Source of the DNA: an uncultured Microbacteriaceae bacterium
GTDB taxonomy: Bacteria > Actinomycetota > Actinomycetes > Actinomycetales > Microbacteriaceae
Direction of reading: 5' to 3'
Length of the DNA: 64,000 nucleotides
Assembly: GCA_903859205.1 (NCBI GenBank)
Contig: CAIOLM010000030.1
Span: 1 to 64,000 of the forward strand
Shown here: positions 46,215 through 58,121 of the stretch, one piece after another
Position numbering within the stretch: the stretch's first letter is position 1
Layout: every line of letters begins with the position of its first letter
Position numbers and translations under genes: made by a program
Notes under the pieces: generated by a model
Seen by the model: the letters and a program-made list of their open reading frames with translations, nothing else
Told to the model about the DNA's origin: nothing
Databases searched by the model: none

Positions 46215-47645
46215 TTAGCCGATGAACGACATGACGTGCTTGAGGCGGGTGTAATCCTCGAAACCGTAGGCGGATAGGTCTTTGCCGTAGCCCGAGTGCT
46301 TGAAGCCACCGTGTGGCATCTCGGCCGCAAGCGGAATGTGGGTGTTGATCCAGACGCATCCAAAATCGAGCTTTTTGGCGGCGCGCATCGCAACGCTGTG
46401 GTTCGAGGTCCATACCGATGACGCAAGGCCGTACTGAACATCGTTGGCCATAGCCAGCGCCTCGTCTTCGGTCGTGAACTTTTGCACGGTGATGACCGGG
46501 CCAAAGATCTCGCGCTGAATCGCCTCGTCGGTCTGCTTGAGGCCGGTGACGATTGTTGCCTCGTGGAAGAAGCCCTTGCGGTCGACAGCCTTGCCGCCGA
46601 GCTCAATGTTGGCGTTGTCGGGCAGGCGCTCGATGAACCCGGTGACCTGTGCGAGCTGGTTGACGTTGTTGAGCGGGCCGAACATCACGCCCTCGTTGGG
46701 GGCACCCGTGGTTGCGTTCTCGCGAGCGTAAGCAACGAGTGCTGCCACAAACTCATCGTGGATGCCCTCCTGCACGAGCACGCGCGTAGCGGCGGTGCAG
46801 TCTTGATCGGCGTTGAAGTATCCGGCACCGGCGATGCCCTCGACAGCCAGAGCGATGTCTGCGTCGTTGAACACGATAACGGGAGCCTTGCCGCCGAGCT
46901 CAAGGTGCACGCGCTTGAGGTCTGACGAGGCGGCCTTGGCAACCTCCATGCCCGCGCGAACAGAGCCGGTAATCGAGACCATCTGCGGAATGTGGTTCTC
47001 AATCATGGCGCGACCGGTGTCGCGGTTTCCGGTGACGACGTTGAAGACACCGGCAGGAAGGAATTCAGCGGCAACCTCGGCGAGCAGAAGCGTGGAGGCG
47101 GGAGTGGTGTCAGAAGGCTTGAGAACGATGGTGTTTCCGGCGGCAATCGCAGGAGCAAACTTCCAGGTGGCCATGTTCAACGGGTAGTTCCACGGGGTCA
47201 CCTGACCGATGACGCCAATGGGCTCGCGACGAATCGAAGAGGTGTGGTCTTTGACGTACTCTCCGGTTGCCAGTCCTTGAAGGTTGCGGGCCGCGCCAGC
47301 GAAGAAACGAATCTGGTCAACCGAGGGAAGAATCTCGTATTCAACGAGCGTGTCACGGGGCTTGCCGGTGTTCTCTGACTCCACGTCAGCAAACTCTTCG
47401 GCACGGGCCTCCATTGCGTCTGCGATTCGGAAAAGCGCCAGCTGACGCTCACTCGGAGTGGTATCGCTCCAGGCCTCGAACGCCTTGCTCGCGGCAGTAA
47501 ACGCCTTTTCGACGTCGCGCTCGTTTGTCACCGGCGAGGTGGCGAACACCTCTTCGTTCGACGGATTCGTGATGTCGAGCGTCTCACCCGAATCTGAGGA
47601 CACGAATTCCCCGTTGATGAAGTTCTTGAGTTCGCGCTTTGCCAT
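46215..47645 (-). CDS. Aldehyde dehydrogenase, probable gamma-aminobutyraldehyde dehydrogenase
   Basis: The 476-residue NAD(P)+-dependent aldehyde dehydrogenase has the catalytic Cys283 (FNADQDCTAATR), the general-base Glu249 (LELGGKAP) and the GSVRAG cofactor turn. The ADQDCTAATR context is typical of gamma-aminobutyraldehyde dehydrogenases (PatD/Prr/PuuC-like). It diverges from the class III aminotransferase at 47747, whose product with putrescine would be 4-aminobutanal, its expected substrate; GABA would then go to GabT. GGAAGG precedes the ATG. Other betaine- or succinate-semialdehyde-like substrates cannot be excluded. Confidence 0.88.
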   Translation of the reverse strand: MAKRELKNFINGEFVSSDSGETLDITNPSNEEVFATSPVTNERDVEKAFTAASKAFEAWSDTTPSERQLALFRIADAMEARAEEFADVESENTGKPRDTLVEYEILPSVDQIRFFAGAARNLQGLATGEYVKDHTSSIRREPIGVIGQVTPWNYPLNMATWKFAPAIAAGNTIVLKPSDTTPASTLLLAEVAAEFLPAGVFNVVTGNRDTGRAMIENHIPQMVSITGSVRAGMEVAKAASSDLKRVHLELGGKAPVIVFNDADIALAVEGIAGAGYFNADQDCTAATRVLVQEGIHDEFVAALVAYARENATTGAPNEGVMFGPLNNVNQLAQVTGFIERLPDNANIELGGKAVDRKGFFHEATIVTGLKQTDEAIQREIFGPVITVQKFTTEDEALAMANDVQYGLASSVWTSNHSVAMRAAKKLDFGCVWINTHIPLAAEMPHGGFKHSGYGKDLSAYGFEDYTRLKHVMSFIG

Positions 47646-47746
47646 GACTTTCCTTCCAGAACGAGCTACCGGTATCGACTGCGACAGGCGGTACTGCTCA
47701 TCCTATGACTTTTCGTTTTCGCCTATTCGTAGACAAAGATAGAGGA
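47646..47746. promoter_or_regulatory. Divergent promoter region of the amine catabolism pair
   Basis: This 101-bp gap separates two divergent genes of a likely shared pathway. It contains a ribosome binding site for each (GGAAGG for the dehydrogenase, GAGGA for the aminotransferase). It is AT-richer than the flanks. I see no clear palindrome that would identify the regulator. Confidence 0.4.
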
Positions 47747-49129
47747 ATGAGCACTTACGACCACGCTGACCTGCAGAAGAAAGCATCCGACCATCTCTGG
47801 ATGCACTTCACCCGCCAGTCGATGCAACACGAGGGCAAGCTTCCGATCATTGTCGGTGCCGAGGGGCACCACATCATTGACAGCACGGGTCGACGCGTCA
47901 TTGATGGCCTGTCTGCTCTGTTCACCACGAATGTCGGTCACGGACGCAAGCGCCTGGCCGAAGCCGCCAAGAAGCAGCTCGAAACCCTCGACTTTTTTCC
48001 GCAGTGGTCGTTCTCGCACCCCGCCGGTATCGAGCTCGCTGCGCGTTTGGCTTCATACGCACCCGGCGACCTGAACCACGTCTTCTTTGCAAGCGGCGGT
48101 GGCGAAGCAAACGAGACTGCTTTCAAGCTCGCGAAGCAACACTGGAAGCTCGCCGGCCGGCCGATGAAGCATAAGGTCATTTCGCGCATGTCGTCGTATC
48201 ACGGCACCCCGCAGGGCGCCCTGTCGATTACCGGCCTGCCCTATATGAAACAGCCGTTTGAGCCCTTGCTTCCGTCGTTCCGCGTGCCCAACACGAATTT
48301 CTATCGCGCCGATGAGCAGAACGGTGCTCCCACCGAAAACCGTGAGGAATTCGGCATCTGGGCAGCCGACCGTATCGAAGAGATGATCATCATGGAAGGC
48401 CCCGAGACCGTCGCGGCCGTGTTCCTTGAGCCCGTTCAGAACGCCGGTGGATGCTTGACTCCCCCGGCCGGCTACTTCCAGCGCGTGCGTCAAATCTGTG
48501 ACAAGTACGACGTGCTCCTGGTTGCCGACGAGGTCATCTGTGGATTCGGTCGCATCGGAAACTGGTTCGCCAGCATCACCTACGACTTCCAGCCCGACAT
48601 GATTACCTGCGCCAAGGCCATCACGAGCGGCTACCTTCCGTTGGCTGCCACAATCGTCAGCGACAGGATTTACGAGCCGTTCAGCAAGGGCACCACGACG
48701 TTCCCGCACGGTTACACCTTTGCCGGGCATCCTGCCGCTTGTGCAGTTGCGCTCGAGAACCTCGACATCTTCGAAGAGGAAGGCCTCAACGCCCGCGTTC
48801 GCGAGAACTCGCCGGCGTTCCGCGCTGAGCTCGAAAAGCTCAAGTCTCTGCCCATCGTGGGCGATGTGCGTGGCGACGGCTACTTCTTTGCCATTGAGCT
48901 GGTCGCCGACCAGGCCAAGAAAACGAAGTTCACGGCCGAGCAGCGTGAGAAGCTGCTGCGTGGCTACCTTCCTGAGGCCATGCTCAATGCTGGTCTGTAT
49001 GCGCGCGCTGACGACCGCCAAGACTCGGTCGTCACGCTTGCGCCGCCACTTACCGTTGGTCCGGCCGAATTCGTTGAGATTCGCCAAATTCTCGAGTCAG
49101 TTCTGGCCGACGGACTTAACCACATCTAG
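47747..49129 (+). CDS. Class III aminotransferase, probable putrescine/diamine-pyruvate aminotransferase
   Basis: The 460-residue PLP enzyme has K290 as PLP lysine (TCAKAITSGYLPLAA), D261 in VADEVICGFGR and the SYHGTPQGALS motif. The ITSGYLPLAA and CGFGRIGNWF patterns are those of omega-aminotransferases such as SpuC and other amine:pyruvate transaminases. It diverges from an aminobutyraldehyde dehydrogenase, so putrescine or another polyamine is the likely donor. The start at 47747 begins the conserved LQKKASDHLWMHFT block; an upstream in-frame ATG at 47705 adds 14 unlikely residues. Confidence 0.87.
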   Translation: MSTYDHADLQKKASDHLWMHFTRQSMQHEGKLPIIVGAEGHHIIDSTGRRVIDGLSALFTTNVGHGRKRLAEAAKKQLETLDFFPQWSFSHPAGIELAARLASYAPGDLNHVFFASGGGEANETAFKLAKQHWKLAGRPMKHKVISRMSSYHGTPQGALSITGLPYMKQPFEPLLPSFRVPNTNFYRADEQNGAPTENREEFGIWAADRIEEMIIMEGPETVAAVFLEPVQNAGGCLTPPAGYFQRVRQICDKYDVLLVADEVICGFGRIGNWFASITYDFQPDMITCAKAITSGYLPLAATIVSDRIYEPFSKGTTTFPHGYTFAGHPAACAVALENLDIFEEEGLNARVRENSPAFRAELEKLKSLPIVGDVRGDGYFFAIELVADQAKKTKFTAEQREKLLRGYLPEAMLNAGLYARADDRQDSVVTLAPPLTVGPAEFVEIRQILESVLADGLNHI

Positions 49130-49191
49130 GGTGTGGCACCCGTTATGCACAGTGCGTCCGACCGGCTCACGTGCCTGCCGGATGCACCCTC

Positions 49192-49197
49192 TACGGT
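49192..49197 (+). promoter_or_regulatory. Leaderless-type -10 hexamer of ogt
   Basis: TACGGT lies exactly six bases before the ATG at 49204. Confidence 0.45.
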
Positions 49198-49203
49198 GCT
49201 CGC

Positions 49204-49698
49204 ATGACTGACACCTGCTGCACCGTTGACTCGCCCATTGGGCAACTGCACCTCGCCTCGAACGGTAACGCCCTCACCTCTCTCGTGATTGTCGGCTCGG
49301 TCTCGCCACTGCCCGCCGGCCACCTGTGCGCGGGCAAGACCGACCGCGTATTGGGCTCCGCCTCGAAGCAGCTCGGCCAGTACTTCGCCGGCAAGCGAAC
49401 GGCGTTCGATGTGCCCGTGTCTTTCGCCGGCACGCAGTTTCAGCACGAAGTGTGGAGTGCGCTGGCGAACATCCCGTTTGGCCAGACATACACCTATGGT
49501 GAGCTGGGCACTCACGCGGGTCGTCCGGGTTCGGGCCGCGCCGTCGGCGGGTGCGTCGGGCGCAACCCCATCGCCATCATCGTGCCCTGTCACCGGGTGC
49601 TGGGCTCAGAGCGAAAGATCACGGGCTTCAGCGGCGGTGACGGCATTGCCACCAAGCAGTGGCTGCTCGAACACGAAGGCATCGACTACCGCAGCTAA
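49204..49698 (+). CDS. ogt: Methylated-DNA--protein-cysteine methyltransferase
   Basis: The 164-residue suicide enzyme transfers the methyl group from O6-methylguanine to its own cysteine. The active site PCHRV has Cys129. The helix-turn-helix part (GTQFQHEVWSALANIPFG) and the GSGRAVGGCVGRNP loop are conserved. It lacks the Ada regulatory domain. The start at 49204 fits the family N-terminus and the leaderless-type -10. It ends ten bases from the convergent yaaA gene. Confidence 0.95.
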   Translation: MTDTCCTVDSPIGQLHLASNGNALTSLVIVGSVSPLPAGHLCAGKTDRVLGSASKQLGQYFAGKRTAFDVPVSFAGTQFQHEVWSALANIPFGQTYTYGELGTHAGRPGSGRAVGGCVGRNPIAIIVPCHRVLGSERKITGFSGGDGIATKQWLLEHEGIDYRS

Positions 49699-49708
49699 CA
49701 GCCGTGGC

Positions 49709-50488
49709 CTAGAGAACTCCGCTGACGAAAAGGTTGAGCTCACCGGGGGCTCCGGGCGCAAGTTCCCATTCGTTCTTCTTGCCCCAAGCAATCAGTGCTT
49801 CGCGCGAGTCGATGGCACCAGCGGCCCTGCCATCGAGGGCGAGCGCGCGAAGGAACTCGCCCTTACCCTTCTTGTTGAAGTGATTGAGTGCACGAACCGC
49901 GCCGCCCTCCCCGCGGGTAACCACCCGGAGGTAGATCGAGTTCGAACCGTCAGGCAGGGGCGCCAGTGAGGCATAACCCTCGGATCGAGCGTCGAGAATG
50001 AACTGGTCTTCGGCCGAGAGAGCTTTCGTTCCGGCCGCAGCACATGTGTTCTTGAGCGTACCAGCTTTGAGCCCGGGCAGCCTCGAGTCGAATGAGAGAC
50101 GATAGGCCGGAATCATGTCCATCGCCCGAACGAGCCCAAAGGCTGCCGAGCCAATCGCCACGTGGTCGCGCAAGAAGGCTCGGGCGTCGGTAGGAAGAGT
50201 CAGTGCGTCGAGGGCGTCGTAGATGACCCCGGTGTATCGGTCGATGGCCGGCATGGTGGGGCTCTTGAGAAGCACGCGGTTGCGCTCGACCTCGTCGAGC
50301 TGCTTCGCGCTCAACTTGAGCACCCTGGCGCACTCGTGTGGCTGTCGTCCCAGGGCAGCAAGGGCTTTGGTCACCTCGCTGCGGGTACGCAGTTGACCAG
50401 GCCACGACAGCGACGACAGGTCGACCGGGCCACCATCGCCGCCGTCTCGCTTGGTCTCTGATGGCGGGAGCAGCACTAGCACGCGCAT
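49709..50488 (-). CDS. yaaA: YaaA family peroxide-stress protein (DUF328)
   Basis: The 259-residue protein begins MRVLVLLPPSETKRDGGDG, the YaaA signature, and continues with IYDALDALTLP, the YRLSFDSRLPGLK block and a C-terminal LNHFNKKGKGEFLRAL. YaaA limits intracellular iron and protects DNA from peroxide in E. coli. The start is taken at 50488; an ATG four codons earlier (50500) is possible. It lies just past the terminator of the atp operon. Confidence 0.9.
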   Translation of the reverse strand: MRVLVLLPPSETKRDGGDGGPVDLSSLSWPGQLRTRSEVTKALAALGRQPHECARVLKLSAKQLDEVERNRVLLKSPTMPAIDRYTGVIYDALDALTLPTDARAFLRDHVAIGSAAFGLVRAMDMIPAYRLSFDSRLPGLKAGTLKNTCAAAGTKALSAEDQFILDARSEGYASLAPLPDGSNSIYLRVVTRGEGGAVRALNHFNKKGKGEFLRALALDGRAAGAIDSREALIAWGKKNEWELAPGAPGELNLFVSGVL

Positions 50489-50508
50489 CCCCCATCGCAA
50501 TAATGACG

Positions 50509-50541
50509 AAAGGCTCGCCCCAAGCCTGGGTGCGAGCCTTT
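50509..50541 (-). terminator. Terminator hairpin after atpC
   Basis: A perfect 10-bp stem, AAAGGCTCGC/GCGAGCCTTT, encloses a 13-base loop that can pair further (CCCA/TGGG). It lies 14 bases after the atpC stop, and the sequence past the stem on the minus strand (CGTCATTATT) is moderately T-rich. It probably ends the ATP synthase transcript. Confidence 0.8.
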
Positions 50542-50554
50542 CATCGCAAACAAA

Positions 50555-50824
50555 TTAGCCAATGAGCTCAGCAGCCGAGGCAACAATCGAAACGTTGTTG
50601 TTCTCAACCGAGAGGAATCCGCCCTCAGCGCTAGCCGTCACCTTGACGCCGTCAACACCGGTCACGCGAACCTCACCGCCGGCGAGAATCGCCAGCATGG
50701 GTTCGTGGCCGGGGAGAATACCAATTTCTCCTTCGACGGTCTTTGCGACCACCATGGTTGCCTCGCCCGAAAAAACTTCGCGGTCGGCAGAAACCACACT
50801 GACCTGCAGTGACGAGCTCGCCAT
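50555..50824 (-). CDS. atpC: ATP synthase epsilon subunit
   Basis: This is the 89-residue central-stalk epsilon subunit of F1. It consists essentially of the N-terminal beta-sandwich (LQVSVVSADREVFSGEA; EGEIGILPGHEPMLA) and lacks most of the C-terminal helical hairpin, like other short actinobacterial epsilon subunits; this limits the classical epsilon-inhibition mechanism. The ATG at 50824 lies two bases after the atpD stop. It is the last gene of the operon. Confidence 0.95.
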   Translation of the reverse strand: MASSSLQVSVVSADREVFSGEATMVVAKTVEGEIGILPGHEPMLAILAGGEVRVTGVDGVKVTASAEGGFLSVENNNVSIVASAAELIG

Positions 50825-50826
50825 GA

Positions 50827-52377
<1,551 letters not shown>

Positions 52378-53277
52378 TTACTTGGCGGACGACAGCGCAT
52401 CGGCGCCGCCAACGATTTCAGCGATCTGCTGGGTGATCTCGGACTGACGAGCGTTGTTCGCCAGACGGGTGTAGTCGCGGATGAGCTTGTCAGCGTTGTC
52501 GCTGGCCGACTTCATCGCGCGCTGGCGGCTAGCGTGCTCTGACGCGGCCGACTGAAGCATGGCGTTGTAAATGCGGCTCTCGATGTAGACCGGGAGCAGC
52601 GCGTCGAGCACCTTGTCAGCGTCAGGCTCGAATTCGTACAGCGGCAGAACGTCGTTTTCGCCCGGAGCCTCGACTCCATCGACGATTTCGAGCGGAAGCA
52701 CACGAACAACCTCGGGAACCTGGGTAACCATGTTCACGAAGCGGTTGTAGACGATGTGAATCTCATCGACACCACCCTCGCTTGCATCCCGAATGAACGA
52801 CTCAACAATTGCTTCGCCGATTTCTTTCGCGGTCTCAAACACGGGAGCGTCGGTGCCGCCCATCCACACACGCTCTGCAGCGCGGTTGCGGAAACTGAAG
52901 TAGGCGTTTGCCTTGCGGCCCACCAAGAAGTAGACGACGTCTTTGCCTTGCTCGCGCAGAAGCTCGGTCAGCTGCTCAGCTTCGCGAAGTGCATTCGAGC
53001 TGAAGGCACCCGCCAGACCGCGGTCCGAGGCAAAGATCACAATTGCTGCACGCTCAACCTTGGCGGGTTCAGTGGTCAGGATGTGGTCAACGTTCGTGTA
53101 CGTGGCTACAGCCGAGACAGCGCGCGTGACGGCAAGGGCGTAGGGCGTTGCAGCTGCAACGCGCGCCTGTGCCTTCTGGATGCGCGAAGCTGAAATCAGC
53201 TCCATCGCACGCGTGATCTTCTTGGTCGTCTGGGCAGAACGAATTTTCTGCCGGTAGACCCGAAGTTGCGCTCCCAT
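52378..53277 (-). CDS. atpG: ATP synthase gamma subunit
   Basis: The 299-residue rotor shaft begins [29 protein letters not shown], summarised as the conserved N-terminal helix, and ends with the long C-terminal coiled-coil helix ([20 protein letters not shown]). The loop between them holds the actinobacterial insert. AAGGAAAAGAC precedes the ATG. It lies between atpA and atpD in the standard order. Confidence 0.96.
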   Translation of the reverse strand: MGAQLRVYRQKIRSAQTTKKITRAMELISASRIQKAQARVAAATPYALAVTRAVSAVATYTNVDHILTTEPAKVERAAIVIFASDRGLAGAFSSNALREAEQLTELLREQGKDVVYFLVGRKANAYFSFRNRAAERVWMGGTDAPVFETAKEIGEAIVESFIRDASEGGVDEIHIVYNRFVNMVTQVPEVVRVLPLEIVDGVEAPGENDVLPLYEFEPDADKVLDALLPVYIESRIYNAMLQSAASEHASRQRAMKSASDNADKLIRDYTRLANNARQSEITQQIAEIVGGADALSSAK

Positions 53278-53323
53278 GTCTTTTCCTTCTTAGCTGCGGA
53301 TAGTTGTCGTGGACCTTGTGGGT

Positions 53324-54964
<1,641 letters not shown>

Positions 54965-55026
54965 TAGCTTTCCTTGTGTGAGTGGCACCGGATGGCGCCA
55001 GGTTTGCGGTTCTTAGCCGAGGGGCG

Positions 55027-55824
55027 TTAGCCCACCAGCTCAAGCTTGAGTGTGTTCAGGCGCGAGGCCACGGTTCCATCGATGACGTCTGCGCCGATTT
55101 GCACGCGAACGCCTCCAATGAGTGATGCATCTACAGCGGCGTTGACATAAATGTCGCGACCGTACTGCTTGGTGAGGCTGGCTCCGAGCCCCTTGACTGC
55201 CTTGTCGCTCAGCACCTGAGCGCTGGTGACGTTGGCCACAGTGGAGCCGGCCTGGTCAGCGACGATTGCTGCCGCCTGGGCCAGGAGCGAACCGATGCGG
55301 CGGCCGCGAGGCTGCTGCACGAGCTCAGAAATGATGACAACAGTCTGAGCTGAGGCTTTCTTATTCAGAAGCTTCACCACGAGAGCGGCCTTCGACGTCG
55401 GATCGCTCAGGGCGCTGCCCAGTGCGAGCTCGAGGTCAGGGTCGCTCGATACGGCACGAGCGAACGAGAATATCTCGCCTTCGATGCTTGCCTTGGTTCC
55501 GCCAGAAATTGCAGCGGCGCGAACAGCGAGGTTTTCGATTCCGGCGAGAAGGTCTTTCTCACGCGACCAACGCTGCGCGACAACACTGTCGAGCAAGGTG
55601 GCGGCCTGAGCCGAGAGCTTCTTGCCGAACAGCTGTGCAACGAGCTTCGCCTTTTCAGCAGGGGCAATCGCGGGGTCACTGAGCGTCGACTGCAAGTGAG
55701 TCGAAGTCGCCAGTGAGCGACCGGCAGCAAAGAGCTGCTCGGCCGTCGCGAGAGTAACCTTCGTGCCCAGACCCTTGAGTGCGGTCTGCGATACGACGGT
55801 TGCCTGCCTAGTTGCGCTACCCAT
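55027..55824 (-). CDS. atpH: ATP synthase delta subunit
   Basis: The 265-residue peripheral-stalk subunit links the b dimer to the top of F1. It is the longer delta type found in actinobacteria, with the OSCP-like N-terminal helical domain and the C-terminal signature (LGASLTKQYGRDIYVNAAVD; GVRVQIGADVIDGTVASRL). Its ATG overlaps the atpF stop (TAATG), so translation is coupled. Confidence 0.95.
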   Translation of the reverse strand: MGSATRQATVVSQTALKGLGTKVTLATAEQLFAAGRSLATSTHLQSTLSDPAIAPAEKAKLVAQLFGKKLSAQAATLLDSVVAQRWSREKDLLAGIENLAVRAAAISGGTKASIEGEIFSFARAVSSDPDLELALGSALSDPTSKAALVVKLLNKKASAQTVVIISELVQQPRGRRIGSLLAQAAAIVADQAGSTVANVTSAQVLSDKAVKGLGASLTKQYGRDIYVNAAVDASLIGGVRVQIGADVIDGTVASRLNTLKLELVG

Positions 55825-56369
55825 TACTTAGCTGCCTTCTCCGACTTCTCGAGGTCGACCAGGAAGCGCTCGACCAGGGCCTGCGACTTCTTGTCGTCGT
55901 TGAGAGCCTCACCGATGACACCCGACGCGAGGTCGAGAGCCAACGAGCCCACCTCGCTGCGCAGCGAGACGAGTGCCGACTGGCGTTCTGCCTCAATCTG
56001 GGCAGAAGCGGTTGCCTGAATGCGCGAAGCCTCAGCCGAAGCTGCGTCTTTCGCCTCGGCGACAATCTTCTGACCGTCGGCGCGAGCTGCGTCACGGATC
56101 TTGCCGGCTTCGGCACGCGCGTCAGCAAGCTGCGCGGTGTACTGGGCCAGTGCGGCCTCGGCTTCCTTCTGAGCTGAGTCAGCCTTTTCGATGTTGCCCT
56201 CAATCGCCTCTGAGCGCTTGTCCAACATCTTCTTGACGTTGGGAAGCACCTTGAACCAGAAGAAAACAAGGATGACGACGAAGACTACGGCCGACCAAAC
56301 GAGGTCGGCAACAGCCGGAAGGAGCGGGTTAGGAGTTTCCTCCGCTGCCGCGATGAGTGCGTGAAGCAT
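55824..56369 (-). CDS. atpF: ATP synthase b subunit
   Basis: The 181-residue b subunit has a single N-terminal membrane helix (LVWSAVVFVVILVFFWF) followed by a long charged, Ala/Glu/Lys-rich coiled coil that forms the peripheral stalk dimer. It follows atpE by 29 bases and overlaps atpH by one base. Confidence 0.95.
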   Translation of the reverse strand: MLHALIAAAEETPNPLLPAVADLVWSAVVFVVILVFFWFKVLPNVKKMLDKRSEAIEGNIEKADSAQKEAEAALAQYTAQLADARAEAGKIRDAARADGQKIVAEAKDAASAEASRIQATASAQIEAERQSALVSLRSEVGSLALDLASGVIGEALNDDKKSQALVERFLVDLEKSEKAAK

Positions 56370-56398
56370 GATGCCTCCGAGTCGTGCGCGTTAGCGAA

Positions 56399-56683
<285 letters not shown>

Positions 56684-57493
56684 CTAGTGGTCTTCAGCCA
56701 GCGCGAGCTGGATGTAGACGGTGGTGAGCAGTGTGAAAACGTATGCCTGAAGTACGGCAACCAAAATCTCAAACAGCGAGAAGACGAAGCCGAAGGCAAA
56801 CGTTCCCACACCGAAGAGCTTGAGGAACGAGGGTGCTTCCATGATGAACCACGAGGTCGCGCTGAAGCAGAGCACCAAGAGAAGGTGACCGGCGACCATG
56901 TTCATCAGGAGTCGAAGTGCGAGGGTGATCGGACGCAGGATGAAAATCGAGAAGAACTCGATGGGCGTCACGATGATGTAAATCGGCCAGGGCACTCCGG
57001 GCGGGAAGAACGAGTTCTTGAGGAACGTGCCCGGGTGCTTGCGCAAACCCGCGTAGATGAACGTCACGTAAGCGACGACCGCCATCACGATGGGCATACC
57101 GACCAGCGAAGTACCGGCAACGTTCAAGCCGGGGATGATTCCGGGGAGGTTCAGCGCGAGGGTCGTGAAGAAGATGGTCGTCAGCAGCGGCAGGAAGCGC
57201 TTGCCGTCCTTCTTGCCCAGCAGGTCTTCGGCGATGTTCACTCGAACTACATCGAGCGCCATTTCTGCCAACGACTGACCGCGGCCAGGAATGACCTTCA
57301 TGCGGCGGGTGGCAAGCCAGAAGAGCAGAATCAGCACGGCCGACATGAGCAGACGAATCACGATGATTCGGTTCATCTCGAAGGGCGTTCCTACGAACAG
57401 GAAGGCCGGCGGGAAAAACTCAAGAATCGACGGTCCGACAAAGGAACCGTCGCTGCCACTCTCGGCAAGCAGGTTTACAGCGTTCTCTAGCAG
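56684..57493 (-). CDS. atpB: ATP synthase a subunit, apparent CTG start
   Basis: The a subunit provides the proton half-channels. Read from CTG at 57493, it is 269 residues, the normal length. The essential Arg is R194 in LALRLLMNMVAGH. The conserved N-terminal block GPSILEFFPPAFLF lies upstream of the first in-frame ATG (57376). From the in-frame stop upstream to that ATG there is no ATG, GTG or TTG. CAGGAG at 57500-57505 lies six bases before the CTG, the same geometry as pth. Starting at 57376 would remove the conserved block and shorten the protein by 39 residues. A start at the ATA two codons earlier is a weaker alternative. Confidence 0.92.
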   Translation of the reverse strand: MLENAVNLLAESGSDGSFVGPSILEFFPPAFLFVGTPFEMNRIIVIRLLMSAVLILLFWLATRRMKVIPGRGQSLAEMALDVVRVNIAEDLLGKKDGKRFLPLLTTIFFTTLALNLPGIIPGLNVAGTSLVGMPIVMAVVAYVTFIYAGLRKHPGTFLKNSFFPPGVPWPIYIIVTPIEFFSIFILRPITLALRLLMNMVAGHLLLVLCFSATSWFIMEAPSFLKLFGVGTFAFGFVFSLFEILVAVLQAYVFTLLTTVYIQLALAEDH

Positions 57494-57677
57494 CGCTATC
57501 TCCTGATTCGGGGCGTGAAGCTTTCGCTCTCGCGTCGTCGAACATCAATGTCCACAGCGGCAGGTTTTCACATCGGCATCTTCGCCTGTGTTGCTACCCG
57601 TGCTCGCCCCAGAAAGAGCAGTGGATTCGTTGTCCACTCTACACAAAAGAGGGGGTCGAAACGAATCGCTTGAGGGT

Positions 57678-58121
57678 TTACCGGCCAGCGGAATCTTCGC
57701 CGGGAAGGCGGACATCGCTGGCGTAGGGCATCCGAGATTTTGCAACCACAACAACGTCGACGGTGAGCGAAACAATCACTCCAATAATCATCGTCAGGAA
57801 CAAAATCGGAGCACTAATCCAAGGCTGATTTTTGAGCAGCAGGGCGGAGACGATAAAGATCACAAACTTGAGTAGCCAAGCGCCCAACACGATGCCGAAA
57901 AACGCAACGATGTCGAAACGAACCGCGATGAGGATGCTCGCGGCTGTAATACCGAGGAACACGGCGGCGAAGAGTGCGCCGAGCACACCGCTGACAGCAC
58001 CAACTCCGCCTGCGATGGCGAACCCGACGATTGCCGCTGCGACCGCAAGAATGCCCGCAGAGATCCAGCCCCACTTGAGGGTGCGGCGCAAGACCGGAAC
58101 GGAACTGGGGAGCTGGCTCAT
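57678..58121 (-). CDS. Small membrane protein upstream of the atp operon (AtpI-like position)
   Basis: The 147-residue protein has four hydrophobic segments (about residues 18-40, 45-66, 70-92 and 103-127). It occupies the position of AtpI/UncI, the c-ring assembly or Mg2+-related helper found before atpB in many bacteria, but sequence similarity to AtpI is not obvious by eye. Its ATG overlaps the stop of the glycosyltransferase gene as ATGA. The 184-bp gap to atpB contains no other gene and probably holds regulatory sequence for the operon. Confidence 0.75.
   Translation of the reverse strand: MSQLPSSVPVLRRTLKWGWISAGILAVAAAIVGFAIAGGVGAVSGVLGALFAAVFLGITAASILIAVRFDIVAFFGIVLGAWLLKFVIFIVSALLLKNQPWISAPILFLTMIIGVIVSLTVDVVVVAKSRMPYASDVRLPGEDSAGR

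Noticed and set aside
48053-49087. 344-codon minus-strand open frame inside the class III aminotransferase gene
   Set aside because: It is antisense to a well-conserved PLP enzyme and shows no domain.
57494-57677. Search for a clear sigma-70-type promoter of the atp operon
   Set aside because: Several TANNNT hexamers occur, but none has a credible -35 or fixed relation to the start, so I did not assign one.
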